Shown here piece after piece: positions 1 to 12,227 of a stretch of DNA of 54,318 bases (the first letter of the stretch is position 1; each line of letters starts with the position of its first letter). The notes under the pieces are model-generated. The model made no database searches, was not told where the DNA came from, and saw only the letters and a list, made by a program, of their open reading frames with translations. This DNA comes from Fonticula alba. Lineage: Eukaryota > Opisthokonta > Rotosphaerida > Fonticulaceae. The DNA lies in contig NW_009242971.1 in NCBI RefSeq assembly GCF_000388065.1, forward strand, positions 4,540,674 to 4,594,991, in the 5' to 3' direction. The translations under genes and the position numbers were made by a program.

Positions 1-1685
1 CCCCCCCATCATGCCTCCCCTCCCGGGGTGCTGGACACCAGCACAAGGAATGTTATTGATGAACGCGCCGCCGCGCGGTGGGGCAGCCGCCAAGCGGGAC
101 CAGCACCCGCGCCCTGGGCCGACAAGTCGGGCACCTGCAGGCGTGCCACGGACGCCCGTCCACGCTGGCGGCGCCCGGCCCCGGGGGGGGGGGGGGCCTG
201 TGTTTTCTGCCCTCCGCGGCCCCCGGCCGTGCCCCCCCCCCTGCAGAGGGTCATTTTGCTGGGCGTTTTCCGCATCAAACCACCGGAGCCCCCACTTGTG
301 TTCCCCCGCCGCCGCAGTTCGCCGAAGGACTGCGGCCCGTTGGAAAAGGGGCCCGCCTAAAATGGGGCCCCTCACGGCCGGGCCACACACACTTCCGCCC
401 GGCTCTGGGCTGCATGCCCTCCGCGCCCCCGCCCCTTCTTCCCCATCGCCGCGTGTGAGTGCAAGTGTGCTTTTATTGTATATACACACGCGGGGGCCCC
501 TGCCTGCGTCTTCTCGTTCCTTCCCTACCATCGAAGTGTGGGCGCGCGTCCCCCCCCCCCCCCTTTGGGCGTTCCACCTCTTCCCGTTTCGGGCCGGCTC
601 TGGCCCCCTCGTCCGGCCCGGTGTGCACGCGGGGCAAATCGTCCCTCTGTCGTCATGGGGAGAGCGTGCGCAGATCACGTCCCAAGTCACATGCGATAGA
701 ACAAGACATCTCGGTTAACGGCGTGATGAAAGGGCGCTGTGGGGTAAGCACCGCCCGTGCACAACCACGAGCCCGACATTCCCCGCCAGGGGGCGGGGCC
801 CCGGAGAGCGGGCCGCGATCATCCGGCCCGGGGGGGGGACCTGCGGGCTGAAAAAAAAGCGAGAAGAAACAAAAGAGGAGGCAGCGCACACTGGGACCGG
901 GGCAGTCTCTGGCCCGAGGTCCGATGGGGGCGGGGGTGTCTGCCCGAGAGAGCGAGGGCCAGGCAGCCGGTGGGCCTGTGTGCCTCTTGACACGGAGGGA
1001 GGGGTCCCCTTGTGTCTGGCGGTTACCAAGTCTCCAAATGAGGATTCTGAAAAAAGAAAAAAAGAAAAAGCAAACACCCTGTTGCACGTCGAGCAACGCC
1101 GGCACCCGGGGATGATGTGGCCCGAGTGCGATTCCTCCTGTGGCCCAGGCCTCCCGGCCGACGAGGCGCTCTCCCCTTGCTGGGCCCTTGTCGGGCCTGC
1201 TGGCCAGGGGTGCGCCATGGCGGTCCAAGAGCAGCCGCAGGCACCCACGGGCCCTCCGCTTTCGGGGTGGGCGGGTCCGGGGAACGCGAGTCTCGGACCG
1301 AAAAGGGGGCGCCCTGTGGCCCCTGGCCATGTTAAGGCAGGTCGAATGGGATCGGCGTCTCCTGCCGGCCGTCGGGCTGGCCCTCGGTGGCATGGGCGCC
1401 GAGAGCGGTGCGGAGGACCGAAAGTGCCGGGGCCGCCGCCGATCGCCTGCGCGGGCCTGCTATTCCTGTGCTCCTCTCTGGCTCGGTTCTTGCCTTTTCC
1501 GTGGTACCCCGGCGAGGCACCCGGGTGCTGGTGGTGCGGGAGCAGGGCGGGACGCAATATGCCCAGCCTTGGCACTGATCGACGGGAGCACGTGCGCCTA
1601 CCTCGGCGAGTGTGTCACCTCCTCTCGCACACCATGGGCCGCACCTGGCCCGGAGGTGGGATTGTTGATGGGCCGGGCATGTATG

Positions 1686-1719
<34 letters not shown>

Positions 1720-2571
1720 CGAGGGGAAGGGGTGGAGTTAATGTGCCCTTCTCTTGGGGCCCAAGGTGCCGGCACACGCCTCTATATTTATTTTATCGGC
1801 TCATGTGTGGGTGTGTTTCTTTATGTCCACACAACAATGCATGCATACATGCATGTATGAATGTGGATGTATCCGTTTGTGTGTGTGTGCCCTTGAATGT
1901 GCGGATGTATGCGCGATCGGAGGATCGCCCCGGCGAAAGGCTGCTCGCCCCCACACAGCCGCGAACGGTATGAGCCCAGGGGCAGGGGCGATGCCAGGCA
2001 CCGGTTGCGGCACCGGTACGTGGACTCCTTGCCAGGAGCGTGGCCGAGGCCCCCGGGCAGAGGCGCGAGGGCGGGGGCGGCATCCGGGCATTTGGGGCCC
2101 CCGCTCCTCCGGGCCTTCGAGCAGTCTGGGCACGCACACCGGGCGTCTTGCGTGTCAGGCGGCTCGAAGAACGAGCTATTCAAAGAGGCATATGGGACAC
2201 GCGAGGTGTCGCGCGGCACCTCCTCCTTTGCCTTCCCCCCCTCAACCGGTTCTTTCGCTCGCACTTCCTGCAGTCCTCGGCGTCCGGGATCGGTGTGAAC
2301 CCTGACAGCACGCTCTTTCGGCACGTCCCCCGAGCCACAGCGCATGGCCTGCGCATTGGGCTTCCGAGCCATTCGCCTCGCCCCCGCACCGACACACGCC
2401 CCGGCTCGGTGGCCCTCTCCGCTGGCAACGTACGTGGAGCTACACGACGTCCGTGGCTCGTGGCCCGGCCTTTCGGTCTTTCTTCTTCGGCCCCTGTGAC
2501 ACATGGCACGCGGCCTTCACGGACGCGCCTCTCCCCCCGGCCGGATAGGGGCCGCTTTGCGCCGGGGCCAG
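1..2571. other. Gene-free flank upstream of the receptor kinase
   Basis: No reading frame here shows a recognisable domain or a plausible exon chain on either strand; the long open frames are the usual by-product of high GC. The stretch holds C and G homopolymers near 188-240 and 550-563, a (TA)n(TG)n microsatellite near 1680-1720, and a TG/CA-rich patch around 1800-1900. The last few hundred bases before 2572 presumably contain the promoter of the receptor kinase, but I see no clear TATA-like element there. Confidence 0.55.
1680..1720. repeat. (TA)n(TG)n microsatellite
   Basis: An uninterrupted alternating TA run of about 25 bases passes directly into a GT run. It is the most AT-rich block of the first 10 kb and sits in non-coding DNA. 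Confidence 0.9.
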
Positions 2572-5500
2572 ATGGGCGCCTGCGGCAGGACGCCAGCCGG
2601 GCCGGCCGGCCGGGCAGGCGCCGCGCGCTTGGTCCTTCTCCTGCTGACGCTGCTGGGCGTGGGCTTGCGGTCGGAGGTCCGGGCGGTGCCCCTTCGGCGC
2701 GTCGATGCCGGCGAGTCGCAATGTCACCTTCGGTGCCGGGGCTCGCCGGCGGTCGACTACGCGGCCACCCTGGCCAGCGAGGCGCAGATGATGTTCTGGT
2801 CGCCGCTGCCGGCCGTCGCGCCGTTTGTCGGCAATGCCAGCAGCCTGGCCTCCTGGCGGCGGCCGGCCTTCGCGGACCTCGGGGCCATGCTGCTTCGGCA
2901 GCAGGACCGGCTGTTCTCGGCGGAAAGCCGCCCCGCTGGCAATGGGACCAGCGAGCCGGAGCTGCAGCCGCTCGAGGGGGGCATCCCGCGGCGTTTGATC
3001 GAGTGCCCGGTGACCATGCTGCCGCCGGAGGAGGCCCTGGCCGTGGGTCGCATCACGCACCCGACCACCGGGCAGGCCATCTTCCTGGTGCTCGGCTCGC
3101 AGGCGCTGACGGTGCTGCATGCGGCGGCCGAAATTGACGGGCCCACGGACATCGTGGCCTTCGGGCTGGACGCCGGCTGGCTGCGGCCGCGCCTGGCCGG
3201 CTACGGCATGTCGCCCGACAGGCAGCACCTCCGCGTGTGGCTCCTGGTGGAGGCCGCCACCGGGGCCAGCCAGCGCGCGCGCCTGGACATCCGCCTGGAC
3301 ACCTTTGATCTGGCCAGCGCGCCGGAGGTGGCACTCCTGTCGCCGGCCGGCGGGCCTGGCATCGTCACCTGGCGACCGATGCCGGAGGGCTTCCCGCTGG
3401 TCCTGCTGGCTGATGGGCGTCTGGCCACGGGGCATCCGCAGCCGGCCGAGGTGGCATTGCCGTGTGGCCGCCCGGCATCGATGGCTCTGAGCATGGCATG
3501 GCATTCGCGCACTCCGCCGGCCGGGGGCCCGGCCGGCCCCCTCGAGGGGGCCCTCTCGGCTCCGGTGACTTTGGCCATGTCCCTGGCCGCCGAGCAGGGG
3601 GGGCACATCCTGCTCGCCGGCGGCCTGGACCAGGGCCTTTGTCCCGGCGATTCACGCTCCATCCCCCTGCCGGCCGGGGTACGCCCCGGCGGCCGGGTGC
3701 TCCTGGCACCGGTGCATTCGGCGGCCGATGGGCTGCAGGCCTTCCACTACATTGAGCCGGCGCCGGCTCAGCCGGCCGGGCGTGTGATGGCCCGCGGCGA
3801 GCCCGGGCCCGGGTCGGGCTCGACTTCGGCACCGTCGCCCTCCGGCCCGGGATCCCACTCGACCGACGGCCCCGAGGCCGGGTCCGGCTCGAGTGGGACC
3901 TCCTCCCTGCCGGGTGGTGGCCCGACGGCCGAGCCGGGAACGGCCGATCCCTCGGCCTCGGCGGCCTCCTCTTCGGCGGCCTCCTCCCGGGACGCGGACG
4001 CCTCATCGGGCCCGGGTTCCTCGACCGAGCCGACGGCCGAGCCGCCCGGGCCGCCCCCCACGCGGTCGGGCACCAAGCGCCGGGTCTTCGCCGTGTCGCT
4101 GGACTCCGCCCAGCGGGTGGCCCGCTTCACGGAGCTCCACATGGTCGAGTGGGACCGCCAGCCGATGGCCAATGACCGGGCCTTCGAGCCGGACCGGCTG
4201 GATGTCCTCTTCCACGCGGGCACCGGGCAGTGGCTCTTGTCCGAGGGGCGCCTGCTGCTGCCGCTTTCCGGGCTGGAGGGCGATCGCACGGTCCTCCTGA
4301 GCCCGACCACCGGGCGGCTGTCCTGTCGCCGGGGCCTGCGCATGAACCCCTTCTTTCGCTCGGATCGGCTGTGCTACGGCTGTGCCGAAGGCAATGCCCA
4401 CATTGCGGGCGATGGTGCGTCCTTCGCCGGTGTGCCTGTGCCCTGGACCGGGGGCCGGCCGCTGCCAGGTCACGGGCCGTGGCCTGCCCTTTGCCGGGGC
4501 ACATGCGCATCGACGCATGCGCGCGCAATCCGCCTCACCCCGCTGTGCCCGATCGGCGCTCGGCCTGCCTCGGGCACATGACTGACATTCGGCAAACTGG
4601 CCTCCCCCCCCCCCCCCAGCCTCATCATGCGGGTATGTCTGCCCGGTGGGCTGTGCCGCGTGCAACCACACCGGCGACTGCATTGCCTGCGCCCCGTCGC
4701 ACTTCCAAAGCAGCCAGGGCCTGTGCGAGCCGGTGAGGGACCACCTGCTGGAGACCGGCGGCCCGGACTCCCCGGCCCTGGCCCTTGTCCGGGATGGCCA
4801 CAGCGTCGCCCTTGCCCGGCCCTTCCCCGGGGGCATCATGTCCCGGAACATGTCGCTGATGGCTCCGGTGCCACGGCGAAGTGCCACCGGCGGCGGGGGC
4901 AATGCGGGCGCCCCGGCCCCCGGCGGGGCGGCCGGCAGCCTCGAGCACGCGGTCTGGTGGCCGATTGCCTCGGTGACCGGAGGTGCGTCGGGGGGCCCCG
5001 GCAGCGGGGCGGCCGGGTCGCAGTCCTTCTCCACCTCGGCCTCCGGGCCCGGGCCGGAGGCCGGCTCCGGGTCCACCGGCAGCGGAGCGGGACCCGGGGC
5101 GCCGGAGACAGATTCGGCCCCCTCGTCCGACTCGAAGGCCCATCCGCCGGACTCGACACGGCGGCATGTGCTGCACCTGGACCCGGCGGCCGGGGGCGGG
5201 GTCTGCCCGGGGCGGCTGGTCCCGGCGTCGGCGGCCGGTTGCGCGGGCCCGATGGCCGGGAGGCTGGTCCCTCGGCCGGTGGCCGTGCGGCCGCCGTTGG
5301 CCGTCGGAGATCCGGCCCCCTCGGCCGGGCCCAGCCATCAGGAGGGCACCTTCAGCCCGGAAACCGGCGGCGTGCTGGCCTGGTCCCCGGAGGACGGGCA
5401 TCTGTACCACGTATCCCAGGCGGCCGGGTCCGGGGGCGAGGGGCCCGCGGCGGCGGCGGCCATGGCGCAGGTGCGCCTCGGGGCCGGGTCCTGGGGCCCG

Positions 5501-8500
5501 GACGTGGGCGCCGTGGCCGGGCTGGCGGTGGATTTCGATCCGGCCCGGCAGGGGAACCCCCAAAACAGCTCCTTCCACATTGTCATTTGCGCGGCCACCG
5601 GCATGCATCTGGTCCCGGTGAGCTGCCGCTTTGGCGCGTGCGTCTGGGGCCTGGCCAGTCGCACCACGGCCGAGCCCTGCGAGCGGCTGGTGGCCTGCTC
5701 CGACCGGGGGGCCTTCTTTTCGGTGCACCGGGTGTCCGGCACGCCGACCTCGACGGCCGTCCGCCGCGGGGTCTTCACCTTCCCGAGTCAGCAGCGGAGC
5801 TCGGCCCCGGGCGGGGCCGCCCTGCTGGGGCCGATCCTCGGGTCCGGGCCGGGGACCGGGCCGCTGGCATGCGGGACCTTCGCGGCCCCGGGCAGCGGCC
5901 TGGCCCAGACCGACACCTGGGCCGCGTACATGTCCTGGCTGGCGCCGTTCCGCTTTGGCCCGGGCGCCGAGCCGCCGGTCGGCGGCGATGTGGCCACGGT
6001 CAGCCCGCCGAGCTTGCGGCTGCTGTCGGAGGCCGATCTCGCGGCCGGCCAGCTGGGGCGCATCGCGGCCTCGCAGCCGCCGCCGCCGGCCGCCGGGCCG
6101 CATGCCCTCGCCGCCGCGCGGGACGGCCTGGTGGCCATGGTGATGGGGCGCTTCTCGGACCGGCAGGCGGACGACCTGGTGGTGCTGGCGGCGGTGCGCG
6201 GGGTGGCACCGCCCGGCGGCCGGCAGTCCGGCGCGCCGGATTCCGGCTGGCAGCTCCTGGCCACGCATTATCGCAACCGGGCTCGCTACCAGCAAACCAC
6301 GAACCTGGCCTCGGGCGTGGTGCAGCTGCTGGGCAGCCTGCCAGCGAGCCCGGACTCGTGGCCCCCCCAGGCCGGGCCCTTCCTTCGGGCGCTGGTGGTC
6401 GACCTGAATGAGGACGGCCTGCCGGATGTGGTGCTCAGTGCCGGCGACCGGCACATCGGGCTCATCATGTCCCGGGAGATGGACACCCTGCGGGTTGGAG
6501 CCACCCCCGGCGGCCTGCGGCAGGCGGTGTGGCTGGAGCTGCCGGCCGGCCCGGGGTCGGAGCCACCGGGCCCGGGGTCGGAGCCGGCCCGGGCCCGGGG
6601 GGCCCGGTGTGAGGCCGGTGCCTCGGGCTGCGGGAGCACCGGGCCCCCGGGCCGGGCCGGGGCCCCGGTGATCCTGCGCGTCCATGCCACCCGGGACTCG
6701 CACGCCGGCAATGGGTCTTTCAGCCTGGTGGCGGATCTCTTCCGGCCGGGCGGCTCGGCCGGCGATGCCCTGCACCGGGTGTCCCTGGCGGCCGGGTGTC
6801 CGGCCGGGGAATTCTGGTCGCCGGGGTCGGGCCCGGCGGCCGGGGGGGAATGCACCGCCTGCCGGGCCGGGTGCTCGGCTTGCCGCGGCCCGGCCGCGGC
6901 CGATTGCCTCCGGTGCGATCTCTATCAGGATGGCGAGTGCGTGGCCGCCTGTCGCGGGGACTCCTTCCCGCAGGATGGCGTGTGCATTGGCTGCCCGGCC
7001 GGGTGCGAGGAGTGCACCCGGCCGGGTGACAATCCGTCCGGGGCCGTGGTGTGCCCCGCCTGCCGGCGGGGATACTTCCCGGAGGCCGGGTCGTGCCACC
7101 CCTGCCCGGACCTGTGCGCCGAGTGCACCGGGCCCGGGGCCTGCGGCGCCTGCCGGCCCGGGGCCCGGGCCTACGAGGGAAGCTGCTGGGCCGAGTGCCC
7201 GGCGCGCACCTTCCTCGAGGGCGACCGGTGTGTCGATTGCCCGGGGCTGTGCCTGGAGTGCGCGCCCGGGGGAGGGGCCGCCGGGGGGCCGGGCTCCGGG
7301 GGCGGCGTCTGCACGCGCTGCCAGCCGGGGCTGCACCTGGACCCGGCGCTGGGCTGCGTGTCGGCCACGGTGCCCCAGTGCGTGCGATACACCGCGGCCG
7401 GGGGCTGCCTCGAGTGTGCCCCGGGGTTCCTGCTGCTCGGGGACCAGCAGTGTGTGGATGGCTGCCCGGTGGGGTACATGGCGGCGGAGGGGCCCTCGCC
7501 GGCCGATGGGCCGGCCATGTGCCGGGCATGCGGCGAAGGGTGCACCTCCTGCGGCCCGGGCGCCGGGGCTTCCGGCCGGTTGGTGTGTGACTCCTGCGCA
7601 TCGGGGCACTATCGGACCCCGGCCGGGGGGTGCGGGCCCTGCCCGGCCGGGTGCCGGGTGTGCGCCGACGGGGGCACCTGCTTGTCCTGCCAGGCCGGGC
7701 GCTTCCTCCAGGAGGGCGCCTGCGTGGAAGCCTGCGCCGATGGCCAGTACGCCGAGCAGCAGACATGTCTGGCCTGCGCGCCCGGCTGTGCGGCCTGCCG
7801 CGGGATCGACGAGTGCACCGCCTGCCAGGCGGGCTTCGACCTGGAGGGCGGCCATTGCCGGAGCGCGGCCAATGTGTGTGACATTTCGGCCGGCCGGCCG
7901 GCGATCGCCAATTGCCAGCTGGAACATTGCGGCACCTGCCTCCAGTGCCGGGCCGCCTACCGGCTGGACGGCGGCCGGTGTGTGGCCTGCCCGGAGGGCC
8001 GGTCCTCGGATGGGTTCACCTGTTGCCATGTGAATTGCGCCTCCTGCGTGGGTCCCAACTCGTACCAGTGCAAGAGCTGCCCGGCCGGCGGGGGGGTCCT
8101 GCTGCCGACGACCAAGAGCACCGCTCTGGTGGTGGGGTCCTGCGTGCGGCAGTGTCCCACCGGGTATGTTCTGCGCCCGGCGGCCGGGCCGGACCAGCCG
8201 GCCAGCTGTGTCAGCTGCCCGGAGAGGTGTTTCCTGTGCGCGGCCCCGGCGGGCCTGCCGGGGGCCTCGCCGAATGCCGGCGAGTCCGGGCCCTGCCTCG
8301 GGTGCGAGCGGGGCTACTTCCTGCAGGAGGGCCGGTGCGAGGAGTCCTGCCAGGGCCGGACCTTCGGCTATGGGGGCGCATGTGTGCCCTGTGCGGAGGG
8401 GTGCGTCAGTTGCCCGGGCGGCGTGTGCTCCGGCTGCATGCCCGGGCGCGTGCTGCACATGGGCCGGTGCGAGGGGGCCACCTGCCCGGCGGGCTTCTAC

Positions 8501-11500
8501 CCGGAGGCCGGGGTGTGCCGGCTGTGCGGGGCCTCCTGCTCGACATGCTCCTCCGGCACCGGTGGCTGTGACACCTGTGCGGGGAATTTGCTGCTGGTCC
8601 CGACGCGTGGCGGGCCCTGCGTCGGGGCCTGCCCGTCGGGGCACTTCCCCAGCACGGCCCCCGGCGGCCGGGCCCGGGTGTGTGGCGAATGCACCGCCGA
8701 TCGCACCACCCGCACCCGGGCCAACCAGCGCAATCGGTGCATCCCCGGGAGGTTCCTGGCCGTGAGCAGTCTCACCTGCTTGGACGAGTGTCCGCCGAAC
8801 ACGGCCGAGGACTTGCGCGACTTCACCTGCCACGCGTGCCCGGCCGGGTGTCACCGCTGCCGGGTGGACTACCGTGTCGGCGGCGGCACCCTGGCCATGA
8901 TGGCGGCCGGGCTGGATGCCAGCGACCCCCGGGCCGGGCTGGTGTCGGGGCGGGACTTGCAGCTGGCCCCGCCGCGGGACATCGAATGCGAGGCGTGTGC
9001 CTCCGGGTACTTCCTGCATGAGGGGAAGTGCCAGCCATTCTGCCCGGCCGGCTGGACCGGCTCCCGGCCGGCCGCCCAGCATGCTGCTCTTCGGTCGCCG
9101 GTGCGGTCGCTGCCATCGTGGCCGCCCACTTCCCCCGATCACCATCACCAGCACCACCACCACCAGCAGCAGCAGCAACAGCAGCAGCAGGAGGAGGAGC
9201 AGGAGCAGTCGCAGCAGCAGTCGCAGCAGCAGCAGCAGCGATCACTTACCTCAGGCGGCCTGTGCATGAAATGCCATGTGTCGTGCCTGACATGCGGGGA
9301 TCGAGACTTCCGATGCACTGGATGCGCCGAGCCGGCCTACCTCTCCGGGGAGTCCTGCGTCCTGCGGTGCCCCTTCCGGACCATGACTAATGCGACCGAG
9401 CGGCGGTGCGACGAGTGCCCGGCGAACTGCGAAGCCTGCGGCGAGGAGGGCTGCTCGTCCTGCATCGCAGGGCACCTGCTGATGGACACGCCGGAGGGGG
9501 CGCGCTGCGTGGGTGCCTGCCCTTCGGGCAGCTTCGTGCAGGCCGACCGGTGCCTCGGCTGCCATGAGAGCTGCCGGTTCGGGTGCAGTGGTCCCTCGAC
9601 CGAAGATTGCTTTGCCAAGCCGCATCCCGCGTCCGAGAGACGCTTGGCCCTCAGTACGTGGTCGGGTTTTGCTGCGGCGCCTGTGCCTGATGCCCTGGAC
9701 CTGGGTGGGTTTTTTTTTTTTCCCGGGGCATGTCCGGTGGTTCTCGGCTTCCGGCGAAACTTTTTCCTCCCCCTCTCTCTCGCTCTCTCTCTGTCTCGCT
9801 CTTGCTAACAACGCATGCGGGGCGAATGGACTCTCCGCCCTGGTCGGTGTCGGGCAGTTCTTGGACTGAGCATCGGTCTGGGTGCTTTGATGCTCATCTT
9901 ACTGGCGGTGGCCATCTGGCTACTGGTGGTCTTTGTCTTCCGGGACCTGCGTGCCCGGAGCAAGGCTGTCCGGGTACGATGCGTCGGCCCTGCACTTGCT
10001 CGGCCCTGTGCCAGGCTAGATGCCTGAATCGGCTTTTTTTTCCCGGCTTCACCGCCCACGCCACGGATCAACCGGCTGACTGTCTTCTCTCCCTCGCCTC
10101 CAACCCCCCCCCCCCCCCCCCACCCACCCCCCCGAAGGACGGCAATCCGGTTGCAGATGGTGCGTAACCGGCGGCGAGGAGGCCGTCAGCCCGCTGACAA
10201 TTCTGGCCTCGGCCCAGCCACTCTGACCCCGTGCCCGGAGCACCACACTGACCAAGCGCCCTGGCGGCCGGCCATGCCCACAGCCGCGGAGATGACCGTG
10301 CTCAACACATTCATCGAACTTTCGCTTCCTGGCTCGCTGCAGGTCAACATCCTGGAGGATTTCGTCGCCAGCGATGAGTCCCTCGGCCAGGGGGCCCAGG
10401 CGACGGTGTACACCGTGCGCATTGTGGCGCCCAAGATCCTGGCCTCGGCCGGGGCCGAGCAGGCCGCCGTCAAGAGAATGAAGGGTATGCCCGATGTCGC
10501 CCTTCTCCCCGCCCCCGGGCGGCCCTGGCGGGTGGCCTGCATGTCGCTGTGTTGTCCCGCGCCGCAGGCAGCCAAGCCCCCTCCGCCCCTCCCCCCCCCC
10601 TGCTGACATTCACCCGACCCGGGACCCGGTAGCTCCCTCGGCATCGGCCGACGCCAAGTTGTATGCGCGCTTCGAAAATGAGGTTGCCATCATGTGGTAC
10701 GTTGACCCGTGTGCCATGACGCGACATCTTGCCAAGACGCGCCCTCACACGAAGGTGTGGCCCCCTTGCCGGCGCACCGGCTCGCCCCCCTCCGCCCGCT
10801 GGCATCCCTCGCCCCACAGGGCTCTCAACGCCGCCCCGAATGTGGTGCGACTCTATGGCTACTCCACCAACCCGCAGGCCATCGTCATGGAGCTGTTCGA
10901 CAGCTGCTTGCGGACGTTGCTGCTGTCGGATGTGGAGATCCCTGCCATGGGCATGCTCGATGTGGCCCACCAAATCGGTACGTGCTCGCCGGGCCGAGAA
11001 GCGGCATCCCCCCGCCCGCCCCCTAGGGCGTGGGATTTGCCCGGGGGTGGAGTCACCCTCGCCACCTGTTGAGCGCCCCCCCCCCCCCCCCCCCCCCGCC
11101 CCCTGCCACAGCCATACTGACATCCCGACATTGATGGCTGCCCTGTCCGGCGTCCAGCCTGCGGCCTGGAGGCCATCCACCTGGCCAATGTGGCCCACTG
11201 TGACATCAAAACCGCCAACATCTTCATGCGCATCGGCCCGAAGCCCGGCAAGTGGCAGGCAGCCATCGGCGACTTCGGCACCGCTCGGTCCATCGGCTCG
11301 AGCCGGTCCAGTGCCCTTGTCCATGAGCTGCCCCCGCTGAATGCGCTGACCGCTCGGTATGCCAGCCCCGAGGTACGCCACGCTTTTGGGCAGGCACTTG
11401 CTCGCCGGCTCGGGCCGGCTCGGCGGCCAATCTGCGAGGCGTGGCCCGGCCCCGCACGCCGCGCGACGGGGCACTTTTGTGCTGCCACCCGCGCGGGGCC

Positions 11501-12227
11501 CCTTTCACATGCACACATATCCCACAAAGGGGACCCTCCGCCGGGGAAATGCTGACACCCGCTTCCTGATCATCCCGACGTGCTCTGCGCCGACCTTGCC
11601 GCCTGGCATGCCCCCCCCCTCTCGCCTCCGGCCCATGTGCACAGCCAGTCTCATGAGCACCCGGCCACCNNNNNNNNNNNNNNNNNNNNNNNNNNNNNNN
11701 NNNNNNNNNNNNNNNNNNNNNNNNNNNNNNNNNNNNNNNNNNNNNNNNNNNNNNNNNNNNNNNNNNNNNNNNNNNNNNNNNNNNNNNNNNNNNNNNNNNN
11801 NNNNNNNNNNNNNNNNNNNNNNNNNNNNCCCCCCCCCCCCCGCGCGCGCGCGCACGCGCCGTGCCTCACGCGGCGCCAATGCACGTCTCGGCGCGGGACC
11901 GGGCAGATCTTCAACTCGCTCGCCCGACACGCGCAGCTCCCCGACGACGAGTGCCTCCCGGCCGATGTCTTCGCCTTTTCGGTGGTCCTGTGGGAGTGCC
12001 TGACCCGGCGAGTCCCGTGGGCCGGCCAGACCTTCGAGCAGATCCGCTCGTCGGTGGCTGCCGGCCACACGCTGGACCTCCCGTCGCTGGACATGCTGGG
12101 GCTGACACCGGCCGACGACCGGCATGCCCGGCTGCGGGCCCTTTTCTCAAACTGCAGCGACGTGTCCGCCGGGCACCGGCCCACGAGCACCCACTGCAAG
12201 GTGGCCCTGGCCGGGATGCTGGACTAG
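2572..12227 (+). CDS. Giant receptor-like TKL protein kinase with FG-GAP and cysteine-rich ectodomain
   Basis: Eight exons: 2572-4414, 4620-9653, 9858-9973, 10157-10484, 10633-10696, 10820-10977, 11158-11372, 11907-12227; about 2692 aa. All seven junctions agree in phase. I chose the ATG at 2572 because a signal peptide (LVLLLLTLLGVGL) follows at once; an in-frame ATG at 2503 would add 23 residues. Residues about 35-1300 look like a beta-propeller region with Ser/Gly/Pro linkers and one clear FG-GAP calcium loop (VDLNEDGLPDVV, about 1210). Residues about 1340-2275 are dozens of CxxC furin/GFR-like repeats, broken by a His/Gln tract. One TM helix lies near 2297-2322. The kinase spans about 2396-2690: glycine loop GQGAQATV, lysine in AAVKRM, catalytic loop HCDIKTAN, DFG in GDFGTA, and YASPE. 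Cys replaces Arg in the HRD motif (non-RD). The fold reads as tyrosine-kinase-like; ligand unknown. Confidence 0.85.
9139..9240 (+). repeat. His/Gln/Glu low-complexity tract inside the receptor ectodomain
   Basis: CAC/CAG/GAG trinucleotide runs encode a His stretch, then Gln runs with Glu and Ser, between two cysteine-rich repeats of the receptor kinase. The frame stays open throughout. It is either translated linker or a short in-frame intron; the sequence alone does not decide. Confidence 0.7.
11670..11828. other. Assembly gap (159 N)
   Basis: A run of N lies in the intron between kinase exons 7 (ends 11372) and 8 (starts 11907). Both flanks are C-rich, and the right edge is a poly(C) tract followed by (GC)n, so it is probably an unreadable repeat. 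Exons on both sides are phase 0, so no exon need be missing, although an in-frame one could be hidden. Confidence 0.95.

Noticed and set aside
653-1575. Long open frames on the minus strand in the 5' flank
   Set aside because: Composition is Arg/Pro/Gly-rich as expected from random high-GC DNA, with no domain, no signal peptide and no supporting splice pattern.
4625-9178. A 1500-codon open frame antisense to the receptor kinase
   Set aside because: It mirrors exon 2 of the receptor: Cys, Gly and Pro codons on the sense strand give Ala, Gly, Arg and Pro antisense. It has no recognisable domain and ignores the intron signals.
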